DNA of 64,000 nt from Streptomyces roseifaciens (GTDB lineage Bacteria > Actinomycetota > Actinomycetes > Streptomycetales > Streptomycetaceae), in contig NZ_LNBE01000004.1 in NCBI RefSeq assembly GCF_001445655.1, positions 2,925,218 to 2,989,217 of the forward strand, written 5' to 3'. This document shows positions 22,108 to 32,848 of the stretch, piece after piece. A program made the translations under genes and the position numbers. The notes beneath the pieces were generated by a model, which saw only the letters and a program-made list of their open reading frames with translations, ran no database searches and was not told where the DNA came from. How positions within the stretch are numbered: the stretch's first letter is position 1; the number at the start of each line of letters is the position of its first letter.

Positions 22108-23106
22108 ATGACGGCACCACTGCACGACACGGGCGCGGCGGAGACCGCAGCCGTCGACGTCGCCGCCGGCGTCCCGGCCAAGGCCATCGAGGGCCGTTCC
22201 CCCTGGCGGATCGCCTGGATCAGGCTCAAGCGGGACAAGTTCGCGCTGGCCGGCGGTGTCGTCGTCCTGCTGCTCATCCTGGTGGCAGTCCTCGCGCCGG
22301 TGATCGTGAGCCTGCTGGGCCATCCGCCCAACGAATTCCACGAGGACCAGATCGACCCGCTGTTCAGCACCCCCAAGGGGGACTGGGGCGGCATCAGTTC
22401 GGACTTCCTGCTGGGCGTCGAACCGACGAACGGGCGCGACGTCTTCAGCCGCATCGTCTACGGGGCCCGGGTCTCGCTGCTCGTGGCCTTCCTCTCGGCC
22501 GTCGTCGCCGTCGTCATCGGCACGGTGTTCGGCATCGTCGCCGGCTTCTTCGGCGGCTGGGTCGACGCGGTGATCAGCCGGGTGATGGACCTGCTGCTGG
22601 CCTTCCCGCAGCTGCTCTTCATCATCGCGCTGGTGTCGGTGGTCCCCGACTCCCTCTGGGGGCTGACCGGTTCCGGCGTGCGCATGGGCGTGCTGATCGC
22701 GGTGATCGGCTTCTTCGGCTGGCCCTACATCGGGCGGATCGTGCGCGGCCAGACCCTCTCGCTGAGGGAACGGGAGTACGTCGAGGCGGCGCGCAGCCTC
22801 GGCGCGGGCCGCGGCTACATCCTCTTCCGCGAGCTGCTGCCCAACCTGGTGGCTCCGATCACCGTGTACACCACGCTGATGATCCCCACCAACGTCCTCA
22901 CCGAGGCCGCCCTCAGCTTCCTCGGTACCGGAGTCAAGCCCCCCACGGCATCGTGGGGCGAAATGCTCGCCAGAGCCGTCGACCACTACGAGGCGGACCC
23001 GATCTTCATGATCATCCCGGGCCTCGCCATCTTCGTCACCGTCCTCGCCTTCAACCTCTTCGGTGACGGCGTACGGGACGCGCTGGATCCCAAGGGTTCG
23101 CGCTAG
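22108..23106 (+). CDS. Peptide ABC transporter permease, OppC/DppC type
   Basis: One of the two membrane channel proteins of a peptide importer, 332 residues. An N-terminal cytoplasmic segment and first helix (GGVVVLLLILVAVLAPVIV) precede a long external loop (residues 65-115), then five more helices. The coupling motif EYVEAARSLGAGRGYILFRELLPNL, which docks on the ATPases, is intact. This gene comes before the binding-protein gene, whereas most opp operons begin with oppA. The ATG at 22108 starts MTAPLH. Confidence 0.93.
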   Translation: MTAPLHDTGAAETAAVDVAAGVPAKAIEGRSPWRIAWIRLKRDKFALAGGVVVLLLILVAVLAPVIVSLLGHPPNEFHEDQIDPLFSTPKGDWGGISSDFLLGVEPTNGRDVFSRIVYGARVSLLVAFLSAVVAVVIGTVFGIVAGFFGGWVDAVISRVMDLLLAFPQLLFIIALVSVVPDSLWGLTGSGVRMGVLIAVIGFFGWPYIGRIVRGQTLSLREREYVEAARSLGAGRGYILFRELLPNLVAPITVYTTLMIPTNVLTEAALSFLGTGVKPPTASWGEMLARAVDHYEADPIFMIIPGLAIFVTVLAFNLFGDGVRDALDPKGSR

Positions 23107-23239
23107 CGCCCGGCCTCCGGCGGCTCCGCTCCGCCGGCTCGCACGTGTCCCACCGCCCCTGTCGGTCCGTCAGGAGGCTCTGTCCGCAAACCCGCCGCCC
23201 GCTTCCCCGGACGGCGACGAACACGGAGGTCGCGACACC

Positions 23240-25012
23240 TTGAGAACACAGAGAAATTCGAGGCGGAGGCCGGCCGCCGGGGCGGCCCTCGTGGTCGCGG
23301 CCCTGGTCACCACCGCCGCCTGTGGCGGCGGCGGGAGCAAGAGCAGCAGCGGGGACGGCAAGGGCGCGGGCTTCAACGCCGGCGTCGGCAAGCTCGCCGC
23401 GGCCTCAGACAAGAAGGGCGGGGAGCTCAAGTTCATCGGCACGCAGGACGCCGACTCCTGGGACCCGCAGCGCGGTTACTACGGATTCGTGTGGGACTTC
23501 GCCCGCTACTACACGCGGACCCTGGTCACCTCGAAGCCCGCGCCCGGTGCCCAGAGCTCCGAGGTCGTGCCGGACATGGCCACCGACACCGGCAAGGTCT
23601 CGGACGACAAGAAGACCTACACCTTCACCCTCAGGCCGGGCCTGACCTGGGAGGACGGCCAGCCGGTCACCGCCCAGCACATCAAGTACGGCATCGAGCG
23701 CACCTGGGCCACCGACAAGATCTCCGGCGGGCCCACCTGGCTGATGCAGGTCCTGGACCCGGAGAAGACCTACAAGGGCCCGTACAAGGACGAGAGCAAG
23801 GACAAGCTGGGTCTGAAGGCGATCGAGACGCCGGACGAGAAGACGATCGTCTTCAAGCTGCCCAAGCCCAACGGCGACTTCCTGCAGATGCTCGCGCTGC
23901 CCGCCGCGGCCCCGGTCCGCCCCGACAAGGACACCGCCGAGCGCTACGGCCAGAAGCCGTTCTCCAGCGGGCCGTACAAGTTCGTCTCGTACAGCCCGAA
24001 CAAGGGGCTGGAACTGGTCCGCAACGACAAGTGGAACAGGGACTCCGACCCGGTCCGCAAGGCCCTGCCGGACAAGATCTCCGTCACGCTGATCACCAAC
24101 GCCGACGACATGGACAACCGGCTCCTCAAGGGCGACTACGACCTCGACATCAACGCCACCGGCATGGGCTCGGCGGGCCGGCAGAAGGCCCTCAAGGAGC
24201 GCAAGGGCAACGTCGACAACCCGCAGACCGGCTTCATCCGCTACGCGGCGTTCCCCAAGACCGTCGCCCCGTTCGACAACGAGCACTGCCGCAAGGCCGT
24301 CATCTACGGCGCCGACCACACCTCGCTGCAGACCGCGCGCGGCGGCCCCCAGGCGGGCGGCGACATCGGCATCAGCATGCTGCCGCCGGCCGTCAAGGGC
24401 CACGACGCCGGCTACGACCCGTACAACATGAAGCAGGGCAAGCCCGACGTGGCCAAGGCCAAGGAGGAGCTGAAGGCCTGCGGCAAGCCGGACGGCTTCA
24501 GGACGACCATCGCGGTGCGCAACAACAAGATGCAGGAGGTCGCCTCCGCGGAGTCGCTGCAGGCGTCCCTGAAGGCCATCGGCATCGATGCGCAGATCGA
24601 CAAGTACGACGGCGCGCAGAGCACCGGCATCATCGGTTCGCCCAAGAACGTCAAGGCCAAGGGCTACGGCATCATCATCATGGGCTGGGGCTCGGACTTC
24701 CCCAGCGGCCAGGGCTTCCTGCAGCCGATCGTGGACGGCCGCTTCATCCAGCAGAGCGGCAACCAGAACTACCCCGAGCTCGACGACCCGGCGGTCAACA
24801 AGCTCCTGGACGACGGCATCGCCGAGACCGACCCCGAGAAGGCCGGGAAGGTCTACCAGGAGGCCAACAAGAAGGTCATGGAAGGCGCCTGGTACCTGCC
24901 CTTCACCTACGAGAAGAACATCATCTGGCGCAGCTCCCGGCTGACCAACGTCTACACAGCCGACGCCTACAACGGCCGCTACGACTACGCCTCGCTGGGC
25001 GTCGTCAAGTGA
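23240..25012 (+). CDS. Peptide-binding lipoprotein, OppA/DppA type (SBP family 5)
   Basis: Extracellular substrate-binding protein, 590 residues, anchored by a lipid at its N-terminal Cys. The TTG at 23240 has GGAGG 10 bases upstream, and the residues after it (LRTQRNSRRRPAAGAALV) give a proper signal leading to lipobox TTAAC. The SBP_bac_5 domain follows, with typical segments TFTLRPGLTWEDGQPVTAQH and, near the C-terminus, the NQNYPELDDPAVN block. Linker GGGGSKSSSGDGK connects the Cys to the domain. Ligand type (oligopeptide or dipeptide) cannot be decided. A hairpin at 25088-25112 separates it from oppB, which would favour high binding-protein output. Confidence 0.95.
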   Translation: MRTQRNSRRRPAAGAALVVAALVTTAACGGGGSKSSSGDGKGAGFNAGVGKLAAASDKKGGELKFIGTQDADSWDPQRGYYGFVWDFARYYTRTLVTSKPAPGAQSSEVVPDMATDTGKVSDDKKTYTFTLRPGLTWEDGQPVTAQHIKYGIERTWATDKISGGPTWLMQVLDPEKTYKGPYKDESKDKLGLKAIETPDEKTIVFKLPKPNGDFLQMLALPAAAPVRPDKDTAERYGQKPFSSGPYKFVSYSPNKGLELVRNDKWNRDSDPVRKALPDKISVTLITNADDMDNRLLKGDYDLDINATGMGSAGRQKALKERKGNVDNPQTGFIRYAAFPKTVAPFDNEHCRKAVIYGADHTSLQTARGGPQAGGDIGISMLPPAVKGHDAGYDPYNMKQGKPDVAKAKEELKACGKPDGFRTTIAVRNNKMQEVASAESLQASLKAIGIDAQIDKYDGAQSTGIIGSPKNVKAKGYGIIIMGWGSDFPSGQGFLQPIVDGRFIQQSGNQNYPELDDPAVNKLLDDGIAETDPEKAGKVYQEANKKVMEGAWYLPFTYEKNIIWRSSRLTNVYTADAYNGRYDYASLGVVK

Positions 25013-25087
25013 CAGTCCGTCCGCTCCGCCGGCGCACCCGCCGCTAGGCACGAAGGGCAGGTGAGGGCCGAGCGCGACGACCGGGGA

Positions 25088-25112
25088 CGCCCCCCTCTTC
25101 CCCAGGGGGGCG
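25088..25112 (+). terminator. Intra-operon hairpin after the binding-protein gene
   Basis: CGCCCCCC (25088-25095) pairs with GGGGGGCG (25105-25112) around a pyrimidine-rich loop (TCTTCCCCA). It sits between the binding-protein stop and the oppB start. Such hairpins commonly cause partial termination or stabilise the upstream mRNA, so the binding protein is made in excess. Confidence 0.55.
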
Positions 25113-25140
25113 CCTCCGGGCCGCCGCCGGGCCGACCGCA

Positions 25141-26139
25141 GTGTTCGCTTATATCGTCAGGCGGCTCTTCGCCGTCATCGTGATGCTGCTCGTGGTCATC
25201 CTGGTGACCTTCGGCATCTTCTTCGCGATCCCGAAGTTCACCGGTTCCGACCCCGCGCTGATGTACGTCGGCAAACAGGCGGACCCGGAGGCCATCGAGG
25301 GCATCCGGCAGAAGCTGGGGCTCGGGAAGCCGATCCTCGAACAGTTCTGGAACTTCGTCACCGGGCTCTTCGCCGGCCGGGACTACGTCAGCACGGGCGA
25401 CTCCATCCACTGCCCGGCGCCCTGCTTCGGCTACTCGTTCCGCCACGAGAGCCCCATCTGGCCCGAGCTGACCAGCCGGCTGCCCGTCACCCTCTCGCTC
25501 GCCGGCGGCGCCTGCCTGCTGTGGGTCACCGGCGGCGTCCTGACCGGCGTCGTCTCCGCCCTCAAGCGCGGCACCGTCTGGGACCGCACCGCCATGACCG
25601 TGGCCCTGAGCGGCGTCTCCCTGCCGATCTACTTCACGGCCCTGCTCTCGCTCGCGGTCTTCAAGTACAAGCTCGGCTGGGTCGGGGGCGAGTACACCTC
25701 GTTCGCGGACGACCCCGGCGGCTGGTTCGGCGGCCTGATCCTGCCCTGGGTGACCCTCGCCTTCCTCTACGCGGCCATGTACGCCCGGCTGACCCGGGCC
25801 ACCATGCTGGAGGTCCTCGGCGAGGACTACATCCGCACGGCCCGCGCCAAGGGCCTCGCCGAACCCGTCGTCATCGGCAAGCACGCGATGCGCTCCACCA
25901 TGACCCCGATCCTCACCGTGCTCGGCATGGACCTCGGGGCGCTGGTCGGCGGCGCCATCCTCACCGAGACGGCCTTCAGCCTGCCCGGCCTGGGCCAGGC
26001 CGCGGTCGCGGCGATCAACGAGCGCGACCTGCCGATGATCCTCGGCGTCACGCTGATCACCGCCTCCGCCGTCGTCTTCGCCAACCTGGTCGTGGACCTC
26101 CTGTACGCCGTGATCGACCCCCGAGTGAGGCTCTCGTGA
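25141..26139 (+). CDS. Peptide ABC transporter permease, OppB/DppB type
   Basis: Second channel protein, 332 residues. It begins with the diagnostic [20 protein letters not shown], then [21 protein letters not shown] in the extracytoplasmic part, four or five more helices, and the coupling loop [22 protein letters not shown]. The GTG at 25141 has no evident ribosome site, which may mean dependence on upstream translation. Its stop overlaps the next start (GTGA, 26136-26139), so downstream genes are coupled. Confidence 0.93.
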   Translation: MFAYIVRRLFAVIVMLLVVILVTFGIFFAIPKFTGSDPALMYVGKQADPEAIEGIRQKLGLGKPILEQFWNFVTGLFAGRDYVSTGDSIHCPAPCFGYSFRHESPIWPELTSRLPVTLSLAGGACLLWVTGGVLTGVVSALKRGTVWDRTAMTVALSGVSLPIYFTALLSLAVFKYKLGWVGGEYTSFADDPGGWFGGLILPWVTLAFLYAAMYARLTRATMLEVLGEDYIRTARAKGLAEPVVIGKHAMRSTMTPILTVLGMDLGALVGGAILTETAFSLPGLGQAAVAAINERDLPMILGVTLITASAVVFANLVVDLLYAVIDPRVRLS

Positions 26140-27236
26140 CCACCGACCCCGCCCCGCACCCGGGGCAGCCGCCCGCCGCCTTCCTCGACGTGCGCGACCT
26201 GCGCATCCACTTCCCCACCGACGACGGGCTGGTCAAGTCCGTCGACGGGCTCTCCTTCCAGCTGGAGAAGGGCAGGACGCTCGGCATCGTCGGGGAGTCC
26301 GGGTCGGGCAAGTCGGTCACCTCGCTCGGCATCATGGGCCTGCACACCGTCGGCCAGTACGGCCGCGGCAAGGCCCGCATCTCCGGCGAGGTCTGGCTCG
26401 ACGGCAAGGAGCTGATGACCGCCGACCCCGACGAGGTGCGGCGGCTGCGCGGCCGCGAGATGGCGATGATCTTCCAGGACCCGCTGTCGGCCATGCACCC
26501 GTACTTCACGATCGGCCACCAGATCACCGAGGCGTACCTGGTGCACAACGCCGGCGCGGACAAGAAGGCCGCCCGCAAGCGCGCCGTCGAGCTCCTGGAC
26601 CGGGTCGGCATCCCGCAGCCGGACCGCAGGGTGGACGACTACCCCCACCAGTTCTCCGGCGGCATGCGCCAGCGCGCCATGATCGCCATGGCGCTCGTCA
26701 ACAACCCCGAGCTCCTCATCGCGGACGAGCCGACCACCGCCCTGGACGTGACCGTGCAGGCGCAGATCCTCGACCTCATCCGCGACCTGCAGAAGGAGTT
26801 CGGCTCGGCGGTCATCGTCATCACCCACGACCTCGGCGTCGTCGCCGAGCTGGCCGACGACATCCTCGTGATGTACGGCGGCCGCTGCGTGGAGCGCGGG
26901 CCCGCCGAGAAGGTCTTCTACGAGCCCCAGCACCCCTACACCTGGGGCCTGCTCGGCTCCATGCCCCGCATCGACCGAGAGCAGACCGAGCGGCTGATCC
27001 CGGTCAAGGGCTCCCCGCCCAGCCTGATCAACGTGCCGTCCGGCTGCGCCTTCAACCCGCGCTGCCCGTACGCCGACGTGCCCGCCGGCGGGGTCACCCG
27101 CACGGAGCGGCCCGAGCTGCGCCCGGTGTCCGGCGGCGCCGCCGCCCCGGGGAGCGGCGGGCACTGGTCCGCCTGTCACCTGCCCGCGGAGGAACGGACC
27201 CGCATCTGGACCGAAGAGATCGCGCCGAAGCTGTGA
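26136..27236 (+). CDS. Peptide ABC transporter ATPase, OppD/DppD type
   Basis: ATPase subunit of the importer, 366 residues. Walker [11 protein letters not shown], signature [15 protein letters not shown], Walker [17 protein letters not shown], and the C-terminal oligopeptide-transporter segment with Cys residues ([13 protein letters not shown]), which in relatives carries an iron-sulfur or zinc site. The start GTG at 26136 overlaps the stop of oppB by 4 bases. It works with the paired ATPase downstream, one of each in the transporter. Confidence 0.95.
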   Translation: MTTDPAPHPGQPPAAFLDVRDLRIHFPTDDGLVKSVDGLSFQLEKGRTLGIVGESGSGKSVTSLGIMGLHTVGQYGRGKARISGEVWLDGKELMTADPDEVRRLRGREMAMIFQDPLSAMHPYFTIGHQITEAYLVHNAGADKKAARKRAVELLDRVGIPQPDRRVDDYPHQFSGGMRQRAMIAMALVNNPELLIADEPTTALDVTVQAQILDLIRDLQKEFGSAVIVITHDLGVVAELADDILVMYGGRCVERGPAEKVFYEPQHPYTWGLLGSMPRIDREQTERLIPVKGSPPSLINVPSGCAFNPRCPYADVPAGGVTRTERPELRPVSGGAAAPGSGGHWSACHLPAEERTRIWTEEIAPKL

Positions 27237-27247
27237 AGGACCACGAG

Positions 27248-28279
<1,032 letters not shown>

Positions 28280-28283
28280 GGGT

Positions 28284-28300
28284 CCGGAAGGGGCTTCCGG
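28284..28300 (+). terminator. Short hairpin after the peptide-transporter operon
   Basis: CCGGAAG (28284-28290) pairs with CTTCCGG (28294-28300) with a GGG loop, just after the stop codon at 28279 and before the next start at 28318. A modest structure; read-through into the next gene is possible. Confidence 0.4.
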
Positions 28301-28317
28301 CTGAGTAAGAATGTCTG

Positions 28318-28977
28318 GTGCTCACCGACCTGTTCAGCCCCTCCGTCCAGCATTCGCTGGACATCGCCGGGATCTTCGTCTTCGCGATCTCCGGTGCCCT
28401 GCTCGCCGTCCGGAAGAACTTCGACGTCTTCGGCATGGCGGTCCTGGCGGAGGTCACGGCGCTGGGCGGCGGGCTGATCCGGGACGTGATCATCGGTGCC
28501 GTGCCGCCCGCGGCCTTCACCGACCTCGGCTACTTCCTCACGCCGCTGATCGCCACGGTGATCGTGTTCTTCCTGCACCCGGAGGTCGAGCGGATCACCA
28601 AGGCGGTGGGGGTCTTCGACGCCGCGGGGCTCGGGCTGTTCTGCGTCACGGGCACGGTCAAGGCGTACGGGCACGGGCTGGGCCTGGTCTTCGCCGCCAC
28701 GCTCGGGCTGGCCACGGCGGTCGGCGGCGGCGTGCTGCGCGACATACTCGCGCACGAGGTGCCGTCGCTGCTGCGCTGGGACCGCGACCTGTACGCGGTG
28801 CCGGCGATGGTCGGGGCCGCGCTGGCCGCGCTGCTGCTCCGCTTCGAGGCGCTCGACGGCGCGACGTACGCGCTGCCCGTGGTGACCGCGTTCGTGCTGC
28901 GGCTGTTCGCGATGCACTTCCACTGGCGGGCGCCGCGCGCGTGGCACCGCCGGAGCGCGGCTTCGGAAGAGGTGTGA
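28318..28977 (+). CDS. TRIC-family (UPF0126) cation channel protein
   Basis: Integral membrane protein of 219 residues with seven predicted helices arranged as two homologous halves. Each half carries the Gly-rich motif of the family: GGGLIRDVIIG in the first and GGGVLRDILAH in the second. Structures of bacterial TRIC proteins show trimeric potassium/cation channels, so a small monovalent-cation conductance is likely. GTG start at 28318. The C-terminus (WRAPRAWHRRSAASEEV) is cytoplasmic and basic. It stands apart from the peptide transporter in function, though only 38 bases follow that operon's stop. Confidence 0.88.
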   Translation: MLTDLFSPSVQHSLDIAGIFVFAISGALLAVRKNFDVFGMAVLAEVTALGGGLIRDVIIGAVPPAAFTDLGYFLTPLIATVIVFFLHPEVERITKAVGVFDAAGLGLFCVTGTVKAYGHGLGLVFAATLGLATAVGGGVLRDILAHEVPSLLRWDRDLYAVPAMVGAALAALLLRFEALDGATYALPVVTAFVLRLFAMHFHWRAPRAWHRRSAASEEV

Positions 28978-29018
28978 CGGCGCGGTGTCACCCGGGTCGT
29001 TGACCCTTCACCTAGAGC

Positions 29019-29033
29019 CTACCGATGGGTAAC
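29019..29033. promoter_or_regulatory. Inverted repeat upstream of the thioesterase gene
   Basis: CTACCGATGGGTAAC is an imperfect palindrome (TACC-GAT-GGGTA core) 23 bases before the ATG, next to a TTGACC at about 29000. TetR-type regulators of actinobacterial lipid genes often use TACC/GGTA half-sites; that assignment is inference. Confidence 0.35.
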
Positions 29034-29055
29034 TTCCGGGTGTAGCGTGACCGGC

Positions 29056-29889
29056 ATGGCACAGGCAACCATCGGTGACAGCGAATTCGACCGCGACAGC
29101 GCACTGACCCCCCGCGCCCCCGGCGTCCACGACGTGGAACTTCCCGCCGGGTGGAGCATCGGCGGCGCCGTCAACGGCGGCTACCTCCTCGCCCTCCTCG
29201 GCCGGGGCCTCGGCGCGCACCTGCCCCACCCCGACCCGTTCACCGTCACCGCGCACTACCTGTCCGTCACCCGGCCCGGCCCCGCGGTCATCCGCACCGA
29301 GACCGTGCGCACCGGCCGCGCGCTCTCCACCGGCCAGGCCTCCCTCGTGCAGACCGCCGCCGACGGCACCGAGACCGAGCGCATCCGCGTCCTCGCCACC
29401 TACGGCGACCTCGGCGCCCTCAGCGACGACGTCCGCACCACGGCCAAGCCGCCCGCCATGCCCCCGTACGAGCACTGCCTCGGCAAGGAGCACGGCGACG
29501 CCTCCCACCCCCTCGCCGAGATCGCCGCCCGCCTCGACATCCGCCTCGACCCCGCGACCGCGGGCTGGGCGGTCGGGCAGCCCGGCGGGAGCGGCGAGAT
29601 GCGCGCCTGGTTCGGCCTGGCGGACGGCCGCCCCCTCGACCCGCTGGCACTGCTGCTCGCGGTCGACGCACTCCCCCCGACCACCTTCGAGCTGGGCCTG
29701 ACCGGCTGGGTGCCCACCGTCGAGCTGACCGCCCACATCCGCTGCCGGCCCGCCCCCGGCCCCGTCCGCATCGCCGTCACCACGCGCAACCTGGCGGGCG
29801 GCTACCTGGAGGAGGACGCGGAGGTCTGGGACAGCGAGGACCGGCTCGTCGCACAGTCCCGGCAGCTGGCGGTGGCCCCACGGCACTGA
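29056..29889 (+). CDS. Acyl-CoA thioesterase family protein (double hot-dog)
   Basis: 277-residue cytoplasmic protein related to TesB-like/acyl-CoA thioesterase II domains. Two hot-dog repeats are visible: the first with GWSIGGAVNGGYLLALLGRG and FTVTAHYLSVTRPGPA, the second with WFGLADGRPLDPLALLLAVD and GGYLEEDAEVWDSEDRLVAQ, each ending in a strand with the Asp/Ser-Gln pattern typical of the fold. It would release free fatty acids from acyl-CoA; substrate length is unknown. The ATG at 29056 was preferred to an in-frame GTG nine bases upstream. Downstream, a 10-bp hairpin overlaps the stop of the convergent gene. Confidence 0.82.
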   Translation: MAQATIGDSEFDRDSALTPRAPGVHDVELPAGWSIGGAVNGGYLLALLGRGLGAHLPHPDPFTVTAHYLSVTRPGPAVIRTETVRTGRALSTGQASLVQTAADGTETERIRVLATYGDLGALSDDVRTTAKPPAMPPYEHCLGKEHGDASHPLAEIAARLDIRLDPATAGWAVGQPGGSGEMRAWFGLADGRPLDPLALLLAVDALPPTTFELGLTGWVPTVELTAHIRCRPAPGPVRIAVTTRNLAGGYLEEDAEVWDSEDRLVAQSRQLAVAPRH

Positions 29890-29902
29890 CGGGCCGGAGC
29901 CC

Positions 29903-29925
29903 GCCCCGTGCCACAGGCACGGGGC
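29903..29925. terminator. Bidirectional hairpin
   Basis: A perfect 10-bp stem GCCCCGTGCC / GGCACGGGGC with an ACA loop; its last base is the stop-codon base of the minus-strand gene at 29925. Confidence 0.75.
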
Positions 29926-30515
29926 TACGCCACCTCCCGCCCCAGCCACGCCGCCAGCCGCGCGTACGCGTCCGCGCCCTCGGGCGCGGGCCGCACCGGA
30001 CCGAACGGGACCTCCCCGCCCCGCCGGTCCGCCGGCAGGAACTGCTGCGCCCAGCCCAGCGCCGGTTCGGCCAGCTCCTGGTCCAGCGGGAGCGGGTGCC
30101 CCAGCGCCTGCGACAGGTCCCAGGCGTGCGTGACGCTCTCCAGCACCATGCCGGACGTCAGGTACACGGCCCCGGGGAACGTCCCCCACTCCACGCTCAC
30201 CTGCCGCGCCAGCTTGGCGTCGTCCGCCCAGGCCGCCGCCAGCCGCGCCCGCCCCTCGTCGTAGGCCCGGCCCCAGGCGTCGTCCGCGACGTCCGTGGGC
30301 GGCTTGCTCCACTCCACCGTGCCCTTCTCGCCCAGCTGCGCGCCGTCGTGCACGCCGGCCACGAGGTGGCCCAGCAGGGCCCGCACGTCGAACTCCGCGC
30401 ACGGGGTCGGGTCGCCGAGCCGCTCCGCGGGCACGGCGGCGACGAGGGCCGCCACCTGGGCGACGGCGCGGTCCATCAGGGGGCGGGGGTCGGTGAGGGC
30501 GGCCGTGCCGGTCAT
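29925..30515 (-). CDS. TIGR03086-type DinB-like (mycothiol-dependent) metal-binding protein
   Basis: 196-residue four-helix protein of the TIGR03086 family, related to mycothiol-dependent maleylpyruvate isomerase and DinB enzymes. The three metal-binding His positions fit ALLGHLVAGVHDG and ESVTHAWDLSQALG. The C-terminal part ends in ARLAAWLGREVA. The family is common in actinobacteria, and many members are thought to handle mycothiol conjugates, but no substrate is known here. It is divergent from the WYL-type regulator with a palindrome in the spacer, a pattern typical of a regulator and its target. Confidence 0.85.
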   Translation of the reverse strand: MTGTAALTDPRPLMDRAVAQVAALVAAVPAERLGDPTPCAEFDVRALLGHLVAGVHDGAQLGEKGTVEWSKPPTDVADDAWGRAYDEGRARLAAAWADDAKLARQVSVEWGTFPGAVYLTSGMVLESVTHAWDLSQALGHPLPLDQELAEPALGWAQQFLPADRRGGEVPFGPVRPAPEGADAYARLAAWLGREVA

Positions 30516-30567
30516 GTGCGACTCCAGGAGATCCGTCGGTTCGGGAACACGCAGAGCATCCCGCCAT

Positions 30568-30590
30568 AACCTGACAACCGTCGTCAGGTT
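30568..30590. promoter_or_regulatory. Palindromic operator between DinB-like gene and WYL regulator
   Basis: Perfect arms AACCTGAC (30568-30575) and GTCAGGTT (30583-30590) with a 7-bp spacer sit between the divergent starts at 30515 and 30622. YafY/WYL-type regulators of this architecture often bind TGAC...GTCA repeats in their own promoter. No other site in the window matches. Confidence 0.6.
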
Positions 30591-30621
30591 TTCCTACGGA
30601 CCCCGGGGCATCCTTGATCCC

Positions 30622-31665
30622 GTGAAATCCGACCGCCTGCTGTCGATCCTGCTGTTCCTCCAGACCCGCGGCCGCGTGCCCGCCCGCGAACTGGCCGACC
30701 GGCTCGAGGTGTCCGTCCGCACCGTCTACCGCGACGTCGAATCCCTGTCGGCCGCAGGCGTGCCCGTCTACGCCGAGCGCGGCCGCCACGGCGGCATCGC
30801 GCTGCTCCCCGGCTACCGGACGGACGTCACGGGCCTCACCGCCGACGAGGCCCGCGCCCTGTTCGTCCTCGCGACCGGCAGCACGCACGCCGACCTCGGC
30901 CTCGACGGCGCCCTCGGCTCCGCCCTGCACAAGGTCATGGCCGCCCTGCCCGCCCCGCACCGCCCCGCCGCCGAGGCCACCAGCCGCCGCATCCTCGTCG
31001 ACCCCGTGCGCTGGCTGAACGGCCCCGGGGGAGGCCACGAGGGTGCCGACGTCGGCGAGCTGCAGGCCGCCGTCTTCACCGACCGGCGGCTGCGCCTGCG
31101 CTACCGCCACGGAGGACAGGAACAGCCCCGCACGTACACCGTCGACCCCTACGGCCTCGTCGCCAAGGCCGGCGTCTGGTACCTCGTCGCCGACCGGCGG
31201 GCCCGGCCCCGGCTCTTCCGCGCCGACCGCATGACCGCCGTGACCGTCACCGCGGACGCGGTGCGCCGCCGCGCGGGCGTGGAGCTCGCCGACGCGTGGG
31301 AGGTGCTGCGGCGCGGGGTCGAAGAGCGCCCGGCGGACCTCCGGGTGACCGCCACGGTGCGGCGCTCGCGGCTCGACATGTTCCTGCGCATCCTCGGCCC
31401 CCTCCTGGCCGTCCCGCCCTCCGCGGACGACCCCGCCGTCGTCGAACTCCGCCTGCCCGAACTCCGCGCCGCCCGCTCCCTGCTCTCCTTCGGCCCCGAC
31501 GTCGAGGTCCTCTCCCCGGAGGAGGTCCGGGCGGACCTCGCGCGGGTCGCGGCGGCGACGGCCGAGCTGTACGGGGGCGGGCCGCGGCGCCCTGACGGCG
31601 CCCCACGGGCAGGCGGCGGCCCGGGGGCCGGAACGCCCGGTACGGCGCCCGGCCGCGCCTCGTAG
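30622..31665 (+). CDS. WYL-domain transcriptional regulator (YafY family)
   Basis: 347-residue DNA-binding protein. An N-terminal HTH_11 (DeoR-like) domain ([38 protein letters not shown]) is followed by a WYL domain; the diagnostic stretch is [31 protein letters not shown], of which only the WYL tripeptide and flanking residues are family markers. A WCX-type C-terminal extension of about 100 residues closes it, ending in a Gly/Pro-rich tail. WYL domains sense ligands such as nucleotides or nucleic-acid breakdown products. The likely target is the divergent DinB-like gene and itself. The start is GTG at 30622. Confidence 0.88.
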   Translation: MKSDRLLSILLFLQTRGRVPARELADRLEVSVRTVYRDVESLSAAGVPVYAERGRHGGIALLPGYRTDVTGLTADEARALFVLATGSTHADLGLDGALGSALHKVMAALPAPHRPAAEATSRRILVDPVRWLNGPGGGHEGADVGELQAAVFTDRRLRLRYRHGGQEQPRTYTVDPYGLVAKAGVWYLVADRRARPRLFRADRMTAVTVTADAVRRRAGVELADAWEVLRRGVEERPADLRVTATVRRSRLDMFLRILGPLLAVPPSADDPAVVELRLPELRAARSLLSFGPDVEVLSPEEVRADLARVAAATAELYGGGPRRPDGAPRAGGGPGAGTPGTAPGRAS

Positions 31666-31678
31666 AATCGTCCCCACC

Positions 31679-32848
31679 ATGGCCTACCTCGACCACGCCG
31701 CCACCACCCCGATGCTCCCGGAGGCGGTGCAGGCGATGACCGCCCAGCTCGCCCTCACCGGAAACGCCTCCTCGCTGCACGCCGCCGGGCGGCGGGCGCG
31801 CCGCACCGTCGAGGAGGCCCGCGAGTCCCTCGCCGCGGCGCTCGGCGCGCGCCCCAGCGAAATGGTGTTCACCGCGGGCGGCACGGAAGCCGACAACCTC
31901 GCCGTCAAGGGCCTGTACTGGGCCCGCCGGGCCGCCGACCCCGCCCGCATACGCATCCTCGCCAGCCCCGTCGAGCACCACGCCGTCCTCGACGCCGTGC
32001 ACTGGCTCGGCGAGCACGAGGGCGCCACCGTCGAGTACCTGCCCGTCGACTCCTACGGCCGCGTGCACGCCGACGCCCTGCGCGAGGCCATCGCCCGCAA
32101 CCCCGGCGACGTGGCCCTGGCCACCGTCATGTGGGCCAACAACGAGATCGGCACCGTCATGCCGGTGCACGAACTCGCCGCCGCCGCGGCCGAGTTCGAC
32201 GTCCCGCTGCACGCGGACGCCGTGCAGGCCGTCGGCCAGCTCGACGTCGACTTCGCCGCGTCCGGGCTGGCCGCGATGACCGTCAGCGGGCACAAGATCG
32301 GCGGCCCGTACGGCATCGGCGCGCTCCTCCTGGGCCGCCGGTACGCGCCCGTGCCGCTGCTCCACGGCGGCGGCCAGGAGCGCCACGTGCGCTCCGGGAC
32401 GCTCGACGTGCCCGCCGTCGCCGCCTTCGCCGTCGCGGGCGAGCTCGCCGCCGCACGGCGCGCGGACTTCGCGCGCGAGGTCGGCGCGCTGCGCGACAGC
32501 CTGATCGCGTCCGTACGGACGGCCGTCCCGGACGCCGTCCTCGGCGGCGACCCCGACCCCGCCGGCCGGCTCCCCGCCAACGCCCACTTCTCCTTCCCCG
32601 GCTGCGAGGGCGACTCCCTGCTGCTGCTCCTGGACGCGCAGGGCATCGAGTGCTCCACGGGCTCCGCGTGCACGGCGGGCGTGGCCCAGCCGAGCCACGT
32701 CGTCCTGGCCACGGGCACGGACGCGGACCTGGCGCGCGGCACCCTGCGCTTCTCGCTGGGCCACACCTCCACGGAGGCGGACGTCGCGGCCGTGGCGGAG
32801 GCCATCGGCCCGGTGGTGGAACGGGCGCGCTCGGCGGGCCTCAGCTAG
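31679..32848 (+). CDS. Cysteine desulfurase (NifS/IscS class)
   Basis: PLP enzyme that removes sulfur from cysteine and forms a persulfide. It is 389 residues. [12 protein letters not shown] opens the protein; the Schiff-base Lys206 is in [10 protein letters not shown]; and the catalytic loop has Cys325 (ECSTGS) and Cys331 in SACTAG, the normal active-site Cys. It lies just ahead of mnmA with only the minus-strand amidase gene between them, the arrangement seen across Streptomyces, so its probable job is persulfide supply for tRNA thiolation rather than bulk Fe-S assembly. The 3' end overlaps the convergent amidase gene by 8 bases. Confidence 0.94.
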   Translation: MAYLDHAATTPMLPEAVQAMTAQLALTGNASSLHAAGRRARRTVEEARESLAAALGARPSEMVFTAGGTEADNLAVKGLYWARRAADPARIRILASPVEHHAVLDAVHWLGEHEGATVEYLPVDSYGRVHADALREAIARNPGDVALATVMWANNEIGTVMPVHELAAAAAEFDVPLHADAVQAVGQLDVDFAASGLAAMTVSGHKIGGPYGIGALLLGRRYAPVPLLHGGGQERHVRSGTLDVPAVAAFAVAGELAAARRADFAREVGALRDSLIASVRTAVPDAVLGGDPDPAGRLPANAHFSFPGCEGDSLLLLLDAQGIECSTGSACTAGVAQPSHVVLATGTDADLARGTLRFSLGHTSTEADVAAVAEAIGPVVERARSAGLS

